The notes under the pieces: generated by a model
Seen by the model: the letters and a program-made list of their open reading frames with translations, nothing else
Told to the model about the DNA's origin: nothing
The model's database searches: none
Part shown: piece by piece, positions 51,761 through 58,951 of the stretch
Numbering within the stretch: the stretch's first letter is position 1
Layout of the letters: each line of letters begins with the position of its first letter
Made by a program: the position numbers and the translations under genes
DNA from: Lachnospiraceae bacterium
GTDB lineage: Bacteria; Bacillota; Clostridia; Lachnospirales; Lachnospiraceae
Assembly: GCA_028693165.1 (NCBI GenBank)
Contig: JAQUVX010000015.1
Location: 1 to 64,000 of the forward strand
Direction: 5' to 3'
DNA: 64,000 nucleotides

Positions 51761-52016
51761 CATATTGCAGGTACATAACCCGCGTTATAGCGAATAAGGC
51801 ACGACGCCATGACAGTAGTCTAAGGAGGTGAATAAGGCTGCTTGAGCGACCATCGCCAGTCTTAATCCCGGTTCGGCACACCGGGCGCGATGACCGCGCG
51901 GGGGCATAATGATACTTTCTCACGACCTCCTAAAGACTTGGGGGGAACCCTGTGGCGCACGAGTAAAACGACGCTGCGGAGTTATGACAGCTTCGCCAGA
52001 AGCGGCCTGCAATATG
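51761..52016 (+). ncRNA. Predicted structured RNA of four nested helices
   Basis: The 507-bp space between the sigma-like and PemK genes has no gene but contains nested complementary segments: P1 CATATTGCAGG (51761-51771) with CCTGCAATATG (52006-52016); P2 51817-51829 with 51925-51938 (AGTCTAAGGAGGT against ACCTCCTAAAGACT, one small bulge); P3 CATCGC (51851-51856) with GCGATG (51887-51892); P4 CCCGGT (51867-51872) with ACCGGG (51880-51885). All four are concentric, which is unlikely by chance. P2 hides an AGGAGG sequence. I do not recognise a known RNA class. Direction is assumed from the flanking genes; an oriT or other DNA-level role is the alternative. Confidence 0.55.
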
Positions 52017-52178
52017 CCTATCGTCAGGGTGCGTGGCAAATATGGCGAGAAAAACAGACAAATAAAATAGTGACAGCCGCACCGAATTGCGCCGTATGTA
52101 ATGACGGCACTACCCATTTCGATGCGGCTGTTTTATACATAACCATCATTTTGCAATTTGCAGAAAGGAAATGATTTT

Positions 52179-52592
52179 ATGCAAACATATTCCCGTGGGG
52201 AACTCTATTTTGCAAATTTGAATCCGGTGATTGGCTCTGAACAGGCGGGGTATCGCCCTGTCTTGATTATCCAAAATAATGTGGGCAACCGATACAGCCC
52301 TACCGTAATTGTCGCACCGCTGACCAGCAGACCGGATGCAAAGCCTACGCTGCCCACGCACTGCTACATTAGGGCTGGGGATGCACTAAAGCTCCCATCT
52401 TTAGTATTGCTGGAGCAGCTGCGTACTATAGATAAAAACCGGCTGGACAGCTATATTGGCAGTCTGGGAGCCACTTATATGAAAAGTATAGATTATGCGC
52501 TGGCCATCAGTGTGGGATTGAAGCACTATGCCCTTGACCAGCGCAGCGACACTCTTTGCAACATAAATACAATCCATGAAAACCAGAAATAG
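52179..52592 (+). CDS. PemK/MazF-type toxin (mRNA interferase family)
   Basis: A 137-residue protein of the PemK/MazF family. Visible family marks are RGELYFANLNPVIGSEQAGYRPVLIIQNN at the start (in part), TVIVAPLTS, and SLVLLEQLRTIDKNRL. Most members cut RNA and are paired with an antitoxin encoded just upstream. Here no antitoxin gene is seen upstream; the predicted RNA at 51761-52016 or the downstream helix-turn-helix proteins are the only candidates. Family members in this ICE position are common and may serve as regulators. GAAAGGAAATG precedes ATG 52179. Confidence 0.85.
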   Translation: MQTYSRGELYFANLNPVIGSEQAGYRPVLIIQNNVGNRYSPTVIVAPLTSRPDAKPTLPTHCYIRAGDALKLPSLVLLEQLRTIDKNRLDSYIGSLGATYMKSIDYALAISVGLKHYALDQRSDTLCNINTIHENQK

Positions 52593-52605
52593 AGGAGGAC
52601 AAACC

Positions 52606-52839
52606 ATGTTTGAAGAAAAAATTGCCGCGATGAATCAAGAAACTACGGCTATACCGATTGATTATACACAAGGGAAAAGAACTTACACCGTGGATGAAAT
52701 TCAGGATATTCTCGGTATTAGCCGTCCAACAGCTTACGCGCTGGTAAAGAGAAACGAATTTCGCAGCATCCGTATTGGCGGTCAAATTCGTATTTCTAAA
52801 AAGAGTTTTGATGAATGGTTAGATCAGGGTGGTGTTTGA
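52606..52839 (+). CDS. Excisionase-like helix-turn-helix protein 1
   Basis: A 77-residue MerR/excisionase-fold (helix_turn_helix_17) protein: RTYTVDEIQDILGISRPTAY (27-46 approx.), ending RISKKSFDEWLDQG. It follows the toxin gene by 13 bases with a GGAGGAC site. It is very similar to the next gene. Likely to act as Xis or antitoxin-like regulator. Confidence 0.8.
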   Translation: MFEEKIAAMNQETTAIPIDYTQGKRTYTVDEIQDILGISRPTAYALVKRNEFRSIRIGGQIRISKKSFDEWLDQGGV

Positions 52840-52911
52840 TTGTCAAGGATACTGGTGAACGAAAAACACTCCATCGACATCTTTGTGCTTTTTGATGTTT
52901 TCTCCTACAAT

Positions 52912-52940
52912 GTAGCCAAGCCAAACGAAATTGGCTACAT
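52912..52940. promoter_or_regulatory. Dyad between excisionase-like genes 1 and 2
   Basis: AATGTAGCCAA and TTGGCTACATT are perfect inverse complements flanking about 7-8 bases, just before the ribosome site of the second gene. It could be an operator for these small helix-turn-helix proteins or a weak attenuator. Confidence 0.55.
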
Positions 52941-52961
52941 TGCAAAGGAGGTACATAGTTT

Positions 52962-53201
52962 ATGGAAGACACAACTTATGGGAGTATTACAGCGCCAGTA
53001 TTTGAGCAGAACGAAAAAAGAACGTATACCGTTGAGGAAATTCAAAACATATTGGGCATCAGCCAGCCAACTGCTTACAGCCTTGTGCGCCGCAAGATTT
53101 TCCATTATGTGAAGATTGGAAGAAATATCCGCATTTCAAAAAAGAGCTTTGATAAATGGCTCGATCAGGGGATGCCGGAAGGGGGTGCAGAGCATGAGTG
53201 A
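52962..53201 (+). CDS. Excisionase-like helix-turn-helix protein 2
   Basis: A 79-residue paralogue of the preceding protein: KRTYTVEEIQNILGISQPTAY and RISKKSFDKWLDQG. The 122-bp space between the two genes holds a dyad (near 52910-52940, TGTAGCCAA and TTGGCTACA). It overlaps the next gene by 8 bases. AAAGGAGG precedes ATG 52962. Confidence 0.8.
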   Translation: MEDTTYGSITAPVFEQNEKRTYTVEEIQNILGISQPTAYSLVRRKIFHYVKIGRNIRISKKSFDKWLDQGMPEGGAEHE

Positions 53202-53643
53202 TGTAATGCCGACCCCGACGAACAAGACCAGCATTTCCGTTCCTGAGATGCGGCAGTTGCTGGGGCTGGGAAAAACAGATAGCTACTGGCTGGTGAAGAA
53301 AAATCACTTTAAGACAATTATTGCAGCCGGTCAGATGCGTATTATGCTGGATAGCTTTGAGGAGTGGTATGCTGGTCAATTCCATTATCGTAAGATAACT
53401 GGCGAAGCGCCCGGTTCAAAGTGGACGGCAATTACAATGTCTGTCAGTGAAACGGCGGCACTGTTAAATATTAAAGAAGCAACCCTTTATGACTTGCTGA
53501 AAAAGAAATCTTTTGAAACCATGAAGATTGATAATCGAACACGGATTGATAAGGCAAGCTTTGAAGTATGGTATGAGCGGCAGAGACATTATAAAAAAGT
53601 CATTGATAGAATTGGAGGCGATCTGAATGGCATCAATTGTTAA
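53194..53643 (+). CDS. Double helix-turn-helix excisionase-like protein
   Basis: A 149-residue protein with two excisionase-type domains in tandem: SVPEMRQLLGLGKTDSYWLV (17-36 approx.) and SVSETAALLNIKEATLYDLL (about 91-110), each followed by an R[MI]..DSFEEW / RIDKASFEVWY wing. It overlaps gene 2 by 8 bases and int by 17 bases, so it is made together with the integrase and is the best candidate for the directionality factor. Confidence 0.82.
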   Translation: MSDVMPTPTNKTSISVPEMRQLLGLGKTDSYWLVKKNHFKTIIAAGQMRIMLDSFEEWYAGQFHYRKITGEAPGSKWTAITMSVSETAALLNIKEATLYDLLKKKSFETMKIDNRTRIDKASFEVWYERQRHYKKVIDRIGGDLNGINC

Positions 53644-55015
53644 GAGAAAAAGTAAGTTTTCCGTGGTTTATAACTACACGGATGAAAACGGAGGGAAGCG
53701 TCAGCGGTGGGAGACTTTTCCCACAAATGCAGAAGCAAAAAAACGTAAAGCACAGATTGAATTTGAACAAAGTACAGGGACATTTATTCCACCGGTAGCC
53801 AAGACCCTAAGAGAACTGTTGGAGGAATATATTTCGATTTACGGGGTGAACACATGGGCGCTTTCCACCTATGAAAGCCGTAGAGGATTGATTGACAATT
53901 ACATCAATCCGATTATCGGAGATATGCAGCTGGATGCATTGAATCCTCATGTGATGGATCGCTTTTACAGGGATTTGCTGAAAGTAAGGGCAAAGCCCCG
54001 GCCCTACCAACCAGATAAGGTAGACTACCTTTCTCCACGGACAGTAAAGGAAATACATAAGATACTTCGCAATGCTTTTAATCAGGCAGTAAAGTGGGAG
54101 CTTATATCCAAAAACCCAGTAGTGAATGCGACCTTGCCAAAATGTGAAGCCAAACCGAGAGACATCTGGACTGCGGAAACCCTTTTCCATGCCCTTGAAG
54201 TGTGTGATGATGATAATTTATCACTGGCGCTCAATTTGGCGTTTTCCTGCTCTTTGAGAATGGGAGAAATGCTTGCTCTCACTTGGGACTGTATTGACAT
54301 CTCACAGGAAAGCATCCATGCCGGTACAGCAAGTATCTATGTGAATAAGGAATTGCAGAGAGTGCAGCGCCAGTCGTTGGATGCACTCGATGGAAAAGGC
54401 GTAATCAAAATTTTCCCAGCCATCCTGCAATCCAGACATACTGCGTTGGTTTTGAAAGAGCCAAAGACTAAAACCAGTGTTCGGAAAGTGTTTCTGCCAA
54501 AAACAGTAGCCGAAATGTTGATTGCCCGGAAAGAGGAGCAAGGCGAAATGAAGGAACTGTTCGGAGATGAGTATGCAAATTACGACTTGGTATTCTGTTC
54601 TCCATTGGGAACACCTATTGAGGGACAGGTAATCAATCGGGCATTGAATAAGCTGATTACCGACAATAATTTTCCGAAGGTGGTATTCCATTCACTTCGC
54701 CACAGCAGCATCACTTATAAGCTCAAACTGAACGGCGGCGATATGAAATCAGTGCAAGATGATTCTGGTCACGCACAGATTAAGATGGTGGCTGATGTGT
54801 ATTCTCATATCATTGATGATGACAGGCGGCTGAATGCGCAGAGATTTGAGGAAGCATTTTACTCTGGGCATCAGACGGATGCACCGCTGGAGAAAGAAAT
54901 GGTTGAAACTGAACAAACAGCTGACGCAGAAAACTCTGAACAGGAACTTTTGACGCGGCTTCTCAAGAATCCACAGATGGCAACGCTCCTCAAGACGCTG
55001 GCACAGACCCTATAA
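53627..55015 (+). CDS. int: Tyrosine integrase of the ICE
   Basis: A 462-residue tyrosine recombinase of the phage/ICE type. An AP2-like arm-binding domain is at about 1-50, a SAM-like core-binding domain at about 60-160, and the catalytic domain holds Arg211 (SLRMGEM), His355-Arg358 (HSLRH), His382 (SGHAQ) and nucleophile Tyr392 (VYSHI). It drives integration and, with the Xis-like proteins, excision. ATG 53627 lies inside the upstream gene. The C-terminal 60 residues are an acidic tail. A perfect terminator follows. Confidence 0.93.
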   Translation: MASIVKRKSKFSVVYNYTDENGGKRQRWETFPTNAEAKKRKAQIEFEQSTGTFIPPVAKTLRELLEEYISIYGVNTWALSTYESRRGLIDNYINPIIGDMQLDALNPHVMDRFYRDLLKVRAKPRPYQPDKVDYLSPRTVKEIHKILRNAFNQAVKWELISKNPVVNATLPKCEAKPRDIWTAETLFHALEVCDDDNLSLALNLAFSCSLRMGEMLALTWDCIDISQESIHAGTASIYVNKELQRVQRQSLDALDGKGVIKIFPAILQSRHTALVLKEPKTKTSVRKVFLPKTVAEMLIARKEEQGEMKELFGDEYANYDLVFCSPLGTPIEGQVINRALNKLITDNNFPKVVFHSLRHSSITYKLKLNGGDMKSVQDDSGHAQIKMVADVYSHIIDDDRRLNAQRFEEAFYSGHQTDAPLEKEMVETEQTADAENSEQELLTRLLKNPQMATLLKTLAQTL

Positions 55016-55023
55016 ATAAAATG

Positions 55024-55059
55024 AAAGCAAGACTTATATCAATCAATAAGTCTTGCTTT
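55024..55059 (+). terminator. Terminator after int
   Basis: AAAGCAAGACTTAT (55024-55037) and ATAAGTCTTGCTTT (55046-55059) form a perfect 14-bp stem, followed by a T. It works in both directions and isolates int from the flank. The next 195 bases hold no gene; one GCTAAT at 55120-55125 matches the left-end iterons. Confidence 0.85.
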
Positions 55060-55254
55060 TGCTTTGTTCATGGTTGATAATAATTACAACAGCAACTAAT
55101 GCCGTTTTATAGGAGCGGTGCTAATTGCCAGCTAAAAAGAAAGACCAAAATGCCTGTTTTTTGGCTTGTTTTTGCCTTACATGGATTGCTTCCATAACGC
55201 GAGAAAATCCGTGTAAAATCAAGACATTTTTATACTGGTTTTATTCGTTCATAT

Positions 55255-55313
55255 CGCTTGGGGGCGAACTCCTAAGCGGAAGGCCAGCGGTTCGAATCCG
55301 CTCAGGAACACCA
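55255..55313 (+). tRNA. tRNA 3' remnant at the right attachment region
   Basis: Positions 55286-55313 form a T arm (AGCGG-TTCGAAT-CCGCT) followed by the acceptor 3' strand CAGGAAC, discriminator A and CCA. The matching 5' acceptor GTTCCTG, D arm and a proper anticodon arm are absent; the bases before it instead form one hairpin (55255-55264 with 55269-55278). So this is not a working tRNA gene. A partial tRNA end next to int is what a tRNA-targeting ICE leaves at one junction. The tRNA identity cannot be assigned. Confidence 0.6.
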
Positions 55314-55469
55314 GAACGCAATGCCCGAAAGCCTTGTAGAATCAAGGGTTTCGGGCTTTTCTTATACACCAGACCAAACTTGAACCAGTAATTTTTTTGC
55401 AAAATTGATTAGCAAAAAGCGCTTCCTGCTAATCAATTTCATAAGTTTTTGGTCTGGACGCTGAACCAT
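55313..55469. repeat. 157-bp direct repeat, right copy
   Basis: Matches 127-283 with three mismatches. It begins at the last base of the tRNA CCA end. It includes the terminator-like hairpin (55323-55360) and the AATTGATTAGCA/TGCTAATCAATT dyad, but the further GCTAAT copies of the left end are missing after 55469. It is either the element's own terminal repeat or the left tip of a second, otherwise lost element at the same site. Confidence 0.9.
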
Positions 55470-55498
55470 CCGCCCCTTGCTGGAAACCGGCGCATGGG

Positions 55499-55708
55499 GT
55501 GCAAAATGCCGCAAGGAATATCTCACCGATGCTCGACGATATTTCTATGGATACGTTCTTAATGACTAAGAATGACCATACGCTTCAAACCGCAGACCCG
55601 TTGGAGCGCGCTGAAATCATGCGCAACTGGAAACCGTACATTGAGCAACTACCCGAATACGAGTATCTTTGTGGGGATTTTCTGCTTTGGATGAAAAGAG
55701 TTACTTGA
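55499..55708 (+). CDS. Small ORF of unknown origin after the ICE
   Basis: A 69-codon frame from GTG 55499, with a hydrophilic sequence (MDTFLMTKNDHTL, WKPYIEQLPEYEYLCGDFLLW). I do not recognise it and there is no good ribosome site, so it may be the end of a gene cut by earlier integration. Its ending is well formed, which is why I list it. Confidence 0.3.
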   Translation: MQNAARNISPMLDDISMDTFLMTKNDHTLQTADPLERAEIMRNWKPYIEQLPEYEYLCGDFLLWMKRVT

Positions 55709-55732
55709 CATTGTAGTTAGATAGTGCTAACT

Positions 55733-55767
55733 TAATCTATGAACAAATATAAAATGTTCATAGATTA
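55733..55767. promoter_or_regulatory. 13-bp inverted repeat upstream of the TetR gene
   Basis: TAATCTATGAACA (55733-55745) and TGTTCATAGATTA (55755-55767) are perfect inverse complements with a 9-base spacer. TTGACA at 55705-55710 lies upstream, so the dyad would overlap the promoter start region. A TetR-type operator controlling the regulator and the genes after it is the likely meaning; a terminator is the alternative (GGCTTTTG follows). Confidence 0.6.
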
Positions 55768-55825
55768 GGCTTTTGTATATATTAAAGAAAAATAGAAACT
55801 ATACAGCAGATGGTAAGGAGAAAAA

Positions 55826-56425
55826 ATGGGAAAAGCATATTCAGAGGACGAAAAAAAGGAAATTCGTCAAAAGATATGGGAAGTTGGTCTTGAGATGTTT
55901 CATGATGATAATCATAAAAGCTTAAACATCCGTGAATTAACAGAACGTGTTGGAATATCACTTGGAAGCTATTATAACTTTTACAAGAATAAAAAAAGCT
56001 TGATACGCGATATTATGGAATATCGAATGAAACAGAAATTGAATGCAATTCGGATAACATTTCCTGATTCACGAGAGAATCCTGTACAATATGTCGCAAA
56101 TTTGTTGTATATCAACTTTTGGGATATGGGAGAGAAAGTACAGAATAAGGCAATTTATAAGGAGATGCTCGATACGGTACTTACAGATGAAAAGGATGTT
56201 ATGAATCAGATGTCATTGTCCTATGAGATCTTTTTTGGCGAGCTGACTGCTTATTGGGAGAAGGAGAATCTGACATATGAAATGGATATTCAGGGTGTTT
56301 TAAGTTTGATTTATGGACTTTTCTTCTTTTTTGGAGCAAAAAAATATATGGAAGAGAGCTATTTTGAAGAATTACTAAAAGAGTTTATATACAGTGGCAT
56401 GAATCGATATTTAAAATGCTATTGA
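55826..56425 (+). CDS. TetR-family regulator
   Basis: A 199-residue TetR-type repressor. The N-terminal helix-turn-helix (about residues 10-58) has the family pattern LNIRELTERVGISLGSYYNFYKNKKSLIRDI (in part). The C-terminal helical ligand domain ends with IYGLFFFFGAKKYMEESYFEELL. It lies 39 bases before the Rph-like gene and follows a 13-bp dyad. It probably controls itself, the Rph-like enzyme and the MATE gene in response to a toxic compound. Confidence 0.88.
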   Translation: MGKAYSEDEKKEIRQKIWEVGLEMFHDDNHKSLNIRELTERVGISLGSYYNFYKNKKSLIRDIMEYRMKQKLNAIRITFPDSRENPVQYVANLLYINFWDMGEKVQNKAIYKEMLDTVLTDEKDVMNQMSLSYEIFFGELTAYWEKENLTYEMDIQGVLSLIYGLFFFFGAKKYMEESYFEELLKEFIYSGMNRYLKCY

Positions 56426-56464
56426 TTGCAGCTGATTTATAAATTCAGGAAGGAGACAGGCTAA

Positions 56465-58951
56465 ATGATTCGGAATTTTAATTCCATCAGGGTCAATGAA
56501 GTAAATATTGTGGGGGGAAAAGGTGCAAACCTGGGAGAAATGACACATGCAGGGATCGCTGTACCGGAGGACTTTGTCATTACCAGTGATGCATACCGAT
56601 TATTCCTTAACGAAAACGGATTAACTGAATGGCTGAAAGCAGCCTTAATAGAGGCTGGCAGTGATGAGAGGAAATTGCTGGAATGTGCAAAACGTTTTCG
56701 GGAGAAGATCCTTCAAAGCAGGATTCCAGCCGCTCTTGAAGCACGGATTACAGAGCAGTATAAACAGCTTGGAGAACAGACAAGAGTTGCAGTTCGTTCC
56801 TCCGCGACAGCAGAAGACCTTGCAGATGCCAGCTTTGCCGGTCAGCAGGAAACCTATTTAAATGTAATTGGTACAGATGAGGTTCTGAAGCAGGTACAAA
56901 ACTGCTATGCATCCCTATGGGGGAATCGGGCGGTAATTTACAGAAAAAATCAGGGATATGATCAGAGCAGTGTTGCACTGGCGGTTGTCATACAACAGAT
57001 GATAGAAAGTGAAGTGGCAGGTGTTCTTTTTACCGTAAATCCGTTGACCGGGAATGAAAATCAGATGCAGATCAATGCTTCCTATGGTCTTGGAGAATCG
57101 GTGGTATCAGGAAGGGTAACGGCTGACAGTTATGTATGTGATAAAGAGGGCAGGCTGATTACCTGTACACCAGGCAGTAAGGAAACACAGATTATATATG
57201 AAGCCGGTCATTCCGGTACCAGAGAAGTGAAGGTGAAGGAAGAGAAACAGAAGCGGCGTGTGTTAGACGATGAAATGCTTGCCAATTTGTGCAGGGAGGG
57301 GCTTAGGATAGAGCAGTATTACAAAAAGCCAATGGATATTGAGTGGGGAATCTGCAAGAATAAAATCTATATTCTGCAGGCAAGGGCAATTACTACATTA
57401 CATAAGGCCCCATCTGATGAAGAAGAAAAAAGAATACAAGACTATTTAAAGAGCTGTAAATGCAGCGGTCTACAGCGTCAGAATATGTCGTTTCTGCTAG
57501 AGAAGATGCCTTATGTATTTTATCCTTTTGACTATGAGTTGATTGAAGCTATCAGCGATCAGAAAAGCAACATTTTCTCAGAGGGCGGAATTATCATGGA
57601 CATGCAGCCGCAGATTGATGATGATGGAATTATGATCTTGCCCACCAATGGAATCAGCGTGAACCGAAACCTGAAACATCTTCCGTCTCTTTTAAAAGAG
57701 ATGAAGGATATAGATGGCTGTCGGGTAAAACTGCAAAAGCAGATGGAAAATTTCAGGAAAGAGCTTGTGGATATTCAAAATACGGACTATGAAAATCTGA
57801 CGCTTGCAGAATGTGGAACGCTGTATCCGTATTTTCTGGATTATATAAGACGTCTGACCTACAGTCGTTTTAAATATGCGTTATTTCCAAGTGCATTATG
57901 CAAGAAAAAACTTGAAAAAGCTTTAAAAAAAATAAATGTGAAGCTGACGGCTTATGACCTCTATCAGAATCTGGATTATGAGACAGCTGTTATGAGCAGG
58001 GATTTGAAAGGTCTTGCTGCAAAGGCGCAAAAAAATAAAGCAGTTACAGCAGCCATACAGGAGGGAATGCACTATGAGGCTATTTGCACAGCCTTTTCCC
58101 AAATGGCAGAAGCCTTTGCGGATTTTCTTGAGAAGCATGGATTCAAAACAGACTTTAACTGTTATTGTATTACAGCGCACTCTTTTTATGAAGATCCGGA
58201 TAGAATGGTCAGGGTGATCCGACCACTGCTTGATGGTGACCATGAACAGAAGTCAGAAGAGAACAGTAGTTTTGATGTGTTAATGAAGCAGCTGGAGACT
58301 GTTGTTGGAGCAAAGGAGTATAAAGACTTAAGAAAAACCATCAATACCTTCCGTTATATGCACATTATTCGGGAAGAGAGTCAGTTGATGTGGGAGACCT
58401 GTTTTTACTACACAAAAAAGCTGTTAAAGAGAACCTCCGTACTTCTTTGCGGGCATGACGATTATATGCAGGAGCTTTCCTATCTCTTTTTGGCGGAACT
58501 TACCAAAGTGTGTCAAAGAGGAGCTTTCAATGAAAGGGATCAGGAAAAAATCAAACGACGCAAGAAAATGCATTCATTGGCAGAAAATGTATGGGAACAG
58601 GCAAAACTAAAGGTTTTTCCTGATACCGGAGACACCTTAAAAGGAGTTAGCGGCAGTGCTGGAGAAACAATTGGAAAGGTATGCCTGATTCACGGTCCGG
58701 AGGAGTTTTATAAATTTCAAAAAGGAGATGTATTGGTGTGCCGTTTGACAGATCCGGAATGGACGCCTTTGTTTACGCTTGCATCAGCAGTAGTAGCGGA
58801 TACCGGAGCAGCGCTTTCTCATGCGGCCATTGTGGCAAGGGAATATGGAATCCCGGCAGTACTGGGAGTTGGCCATGCAACCACCAGATATCATAATGGA
58901 GATATGATCCATGTAAATGGTACGAAGGGGGAGGTCTCAAAAGTTGGATAA
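56465..58951 (+). CDS. Rifampin-phosphotransferase-like dikinase (PEP synthase family)
   Basis: An 828-residue enzyme of the PEP-synthase/PPDK superfamily. The N-terminal ATP-grasp domain (about 1-310) has GGKGANLGEM at 17-26 and VRSSATAEDLADASFAGQ near 113-130. A middle helical domain (about 320-690) follows, and the phosphohistidine swivel domain is at the C-terminus with His786 in ALSHAAIVAREYGIPA. There is no C-terminal PEP/pyruvate TIM barrel. ATP-grasp, variable middle domain, then His swivel is the order of rifampin phosphotransferase (Rph), which phosphorylates the drug from ATP. True substrate unknown. It has a TetR gene upstream and a MATE gene overlapping its end. Confidence 0.75.
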   Translation: MIRNFNSIRVNEVNIVGGKGANLGEMTHAGIAVPEDFVITSDAYRLFLNENGLTEWLKAALIEAGSDERKLLECAKRFREKILQSRIPAALEARITEQYKQLGEQTRVAVRSSATAEDLADASFAGQQETYLNVIGTDEVLKQVQNCYASLWGNRAVIYRKNQGYDQSSVALAVVIQQMIESEVAGVLFTVNPLTGNENQMQINASYGLGESVVSGRVTADSYVCDKEGRLITCTPGSKETQIIYEAGHSGTREVKVKEEKQKRRVLDDEMLANLCREGLRIEQYYKKPMDIEWGICKNKIYILQARAITTLHKAPSDEEEKRIQDYLKSCKCSGLQRQNMSFLLEKMPYVFYPFDYELIEAISDQKSNIFSEGGIIMDMQPQIDDDGIMILPTNGISVNRNLKHLPSLLKEMKDIDGCRVKLQKQMENFRKELVDIQNTDYENLTLAECGTLYPYFLDYIRRLTYSRFKYALFPSALCKKKLEKALKKINVKLTAYDLYQNLDYETAVMSRDLKGLAAKAQKNKAVTAAIQEGMHYEAICTAFSQMAEAFADFLEKHGFKTDFNCYCITAHSFYEDPDRMVRVIRPLLDGDHEQKSEENSSFDVLMKQLETVVGAKEYKDLRKTINTFRYMHIIREESQLMWETCFYYTKKLLKRTSVLLCGHDDYMQELSYLFLAELTKVCQRGAFNERDQEKIKRRKKMHSLAENVWEQAKLKVFPDTGDTLKGVSGSAGETIGKVCLIHGPEEFYKFQKGDVLVCRLTDPEWTPLFTLASAVVADTGAALSHAAIVAREYGIPAVLGVGHATTRYHNGDMIHVNGTKGEVSKVG

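Larger units (their letters stand above)
127..55469. mobile_element. Integrative conjugative element, Tn1549/CTn-like backbone with nested cargo
   Basis: The span holds all the parts of a self-transmissible element in one order: ParA/ParB, replication-initiator-like protein, coupling protein, VirB6/PrgI/VirB4 channel, NlpC/P60 hydrolase, topoisomerase III, methylase-helicase, MobC, relaxase, excisionase-like genes and a tyrosine integrase. This order is known from the Tn1549/CTn family of gut Clostridia. The ends are inferred: the outer limits are the two copies of a 157-bp repeat, and the right end also carries a tRNA 3' remnant next to the integrase. The true attachment core was not resolved, and the right repeat could belong to another element. 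At least four cargo insertions are recognised inside. Confidence 0.85.

Noticed and set aside
51700-52100. Group II intron or its remnant
   Set aside because: No reverse-transcriptase gene, no domain V-like hairpin and no intron boundary signals are visible.
51890-52174. 94-codon open frame in the sigma-PemK space
   Set aside because: No ribosome site, no family resemblance, and it overlaps the nested helices. The sequence is better explained as structured RNA.
55255-55313. Complete tRNA-Arg(CCT) gene
   Set aside because: A CCT triplet is present, but the surrounding bases do not form an anticodon arm and the 5' acceptor and D arm are missing. Only the 3' end of a tRNA is supported.
127-55469. 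Classical antibiotic resistance cargo such as van, tet(M) or erm genes
   Set aside because: None of these families was seen although the backbone is related to Tn1549. The cargo is transport, hydrolase and regulatory genes.
56465-58951. Classical PEP synthase or pyruvate phosphate dikinase
   Set aside because: Those enzymes have a C-terminal PEP/pyruvate barrel after the His domain. Here the His swivel ends the protein, as in rifampin phosphotransferase.
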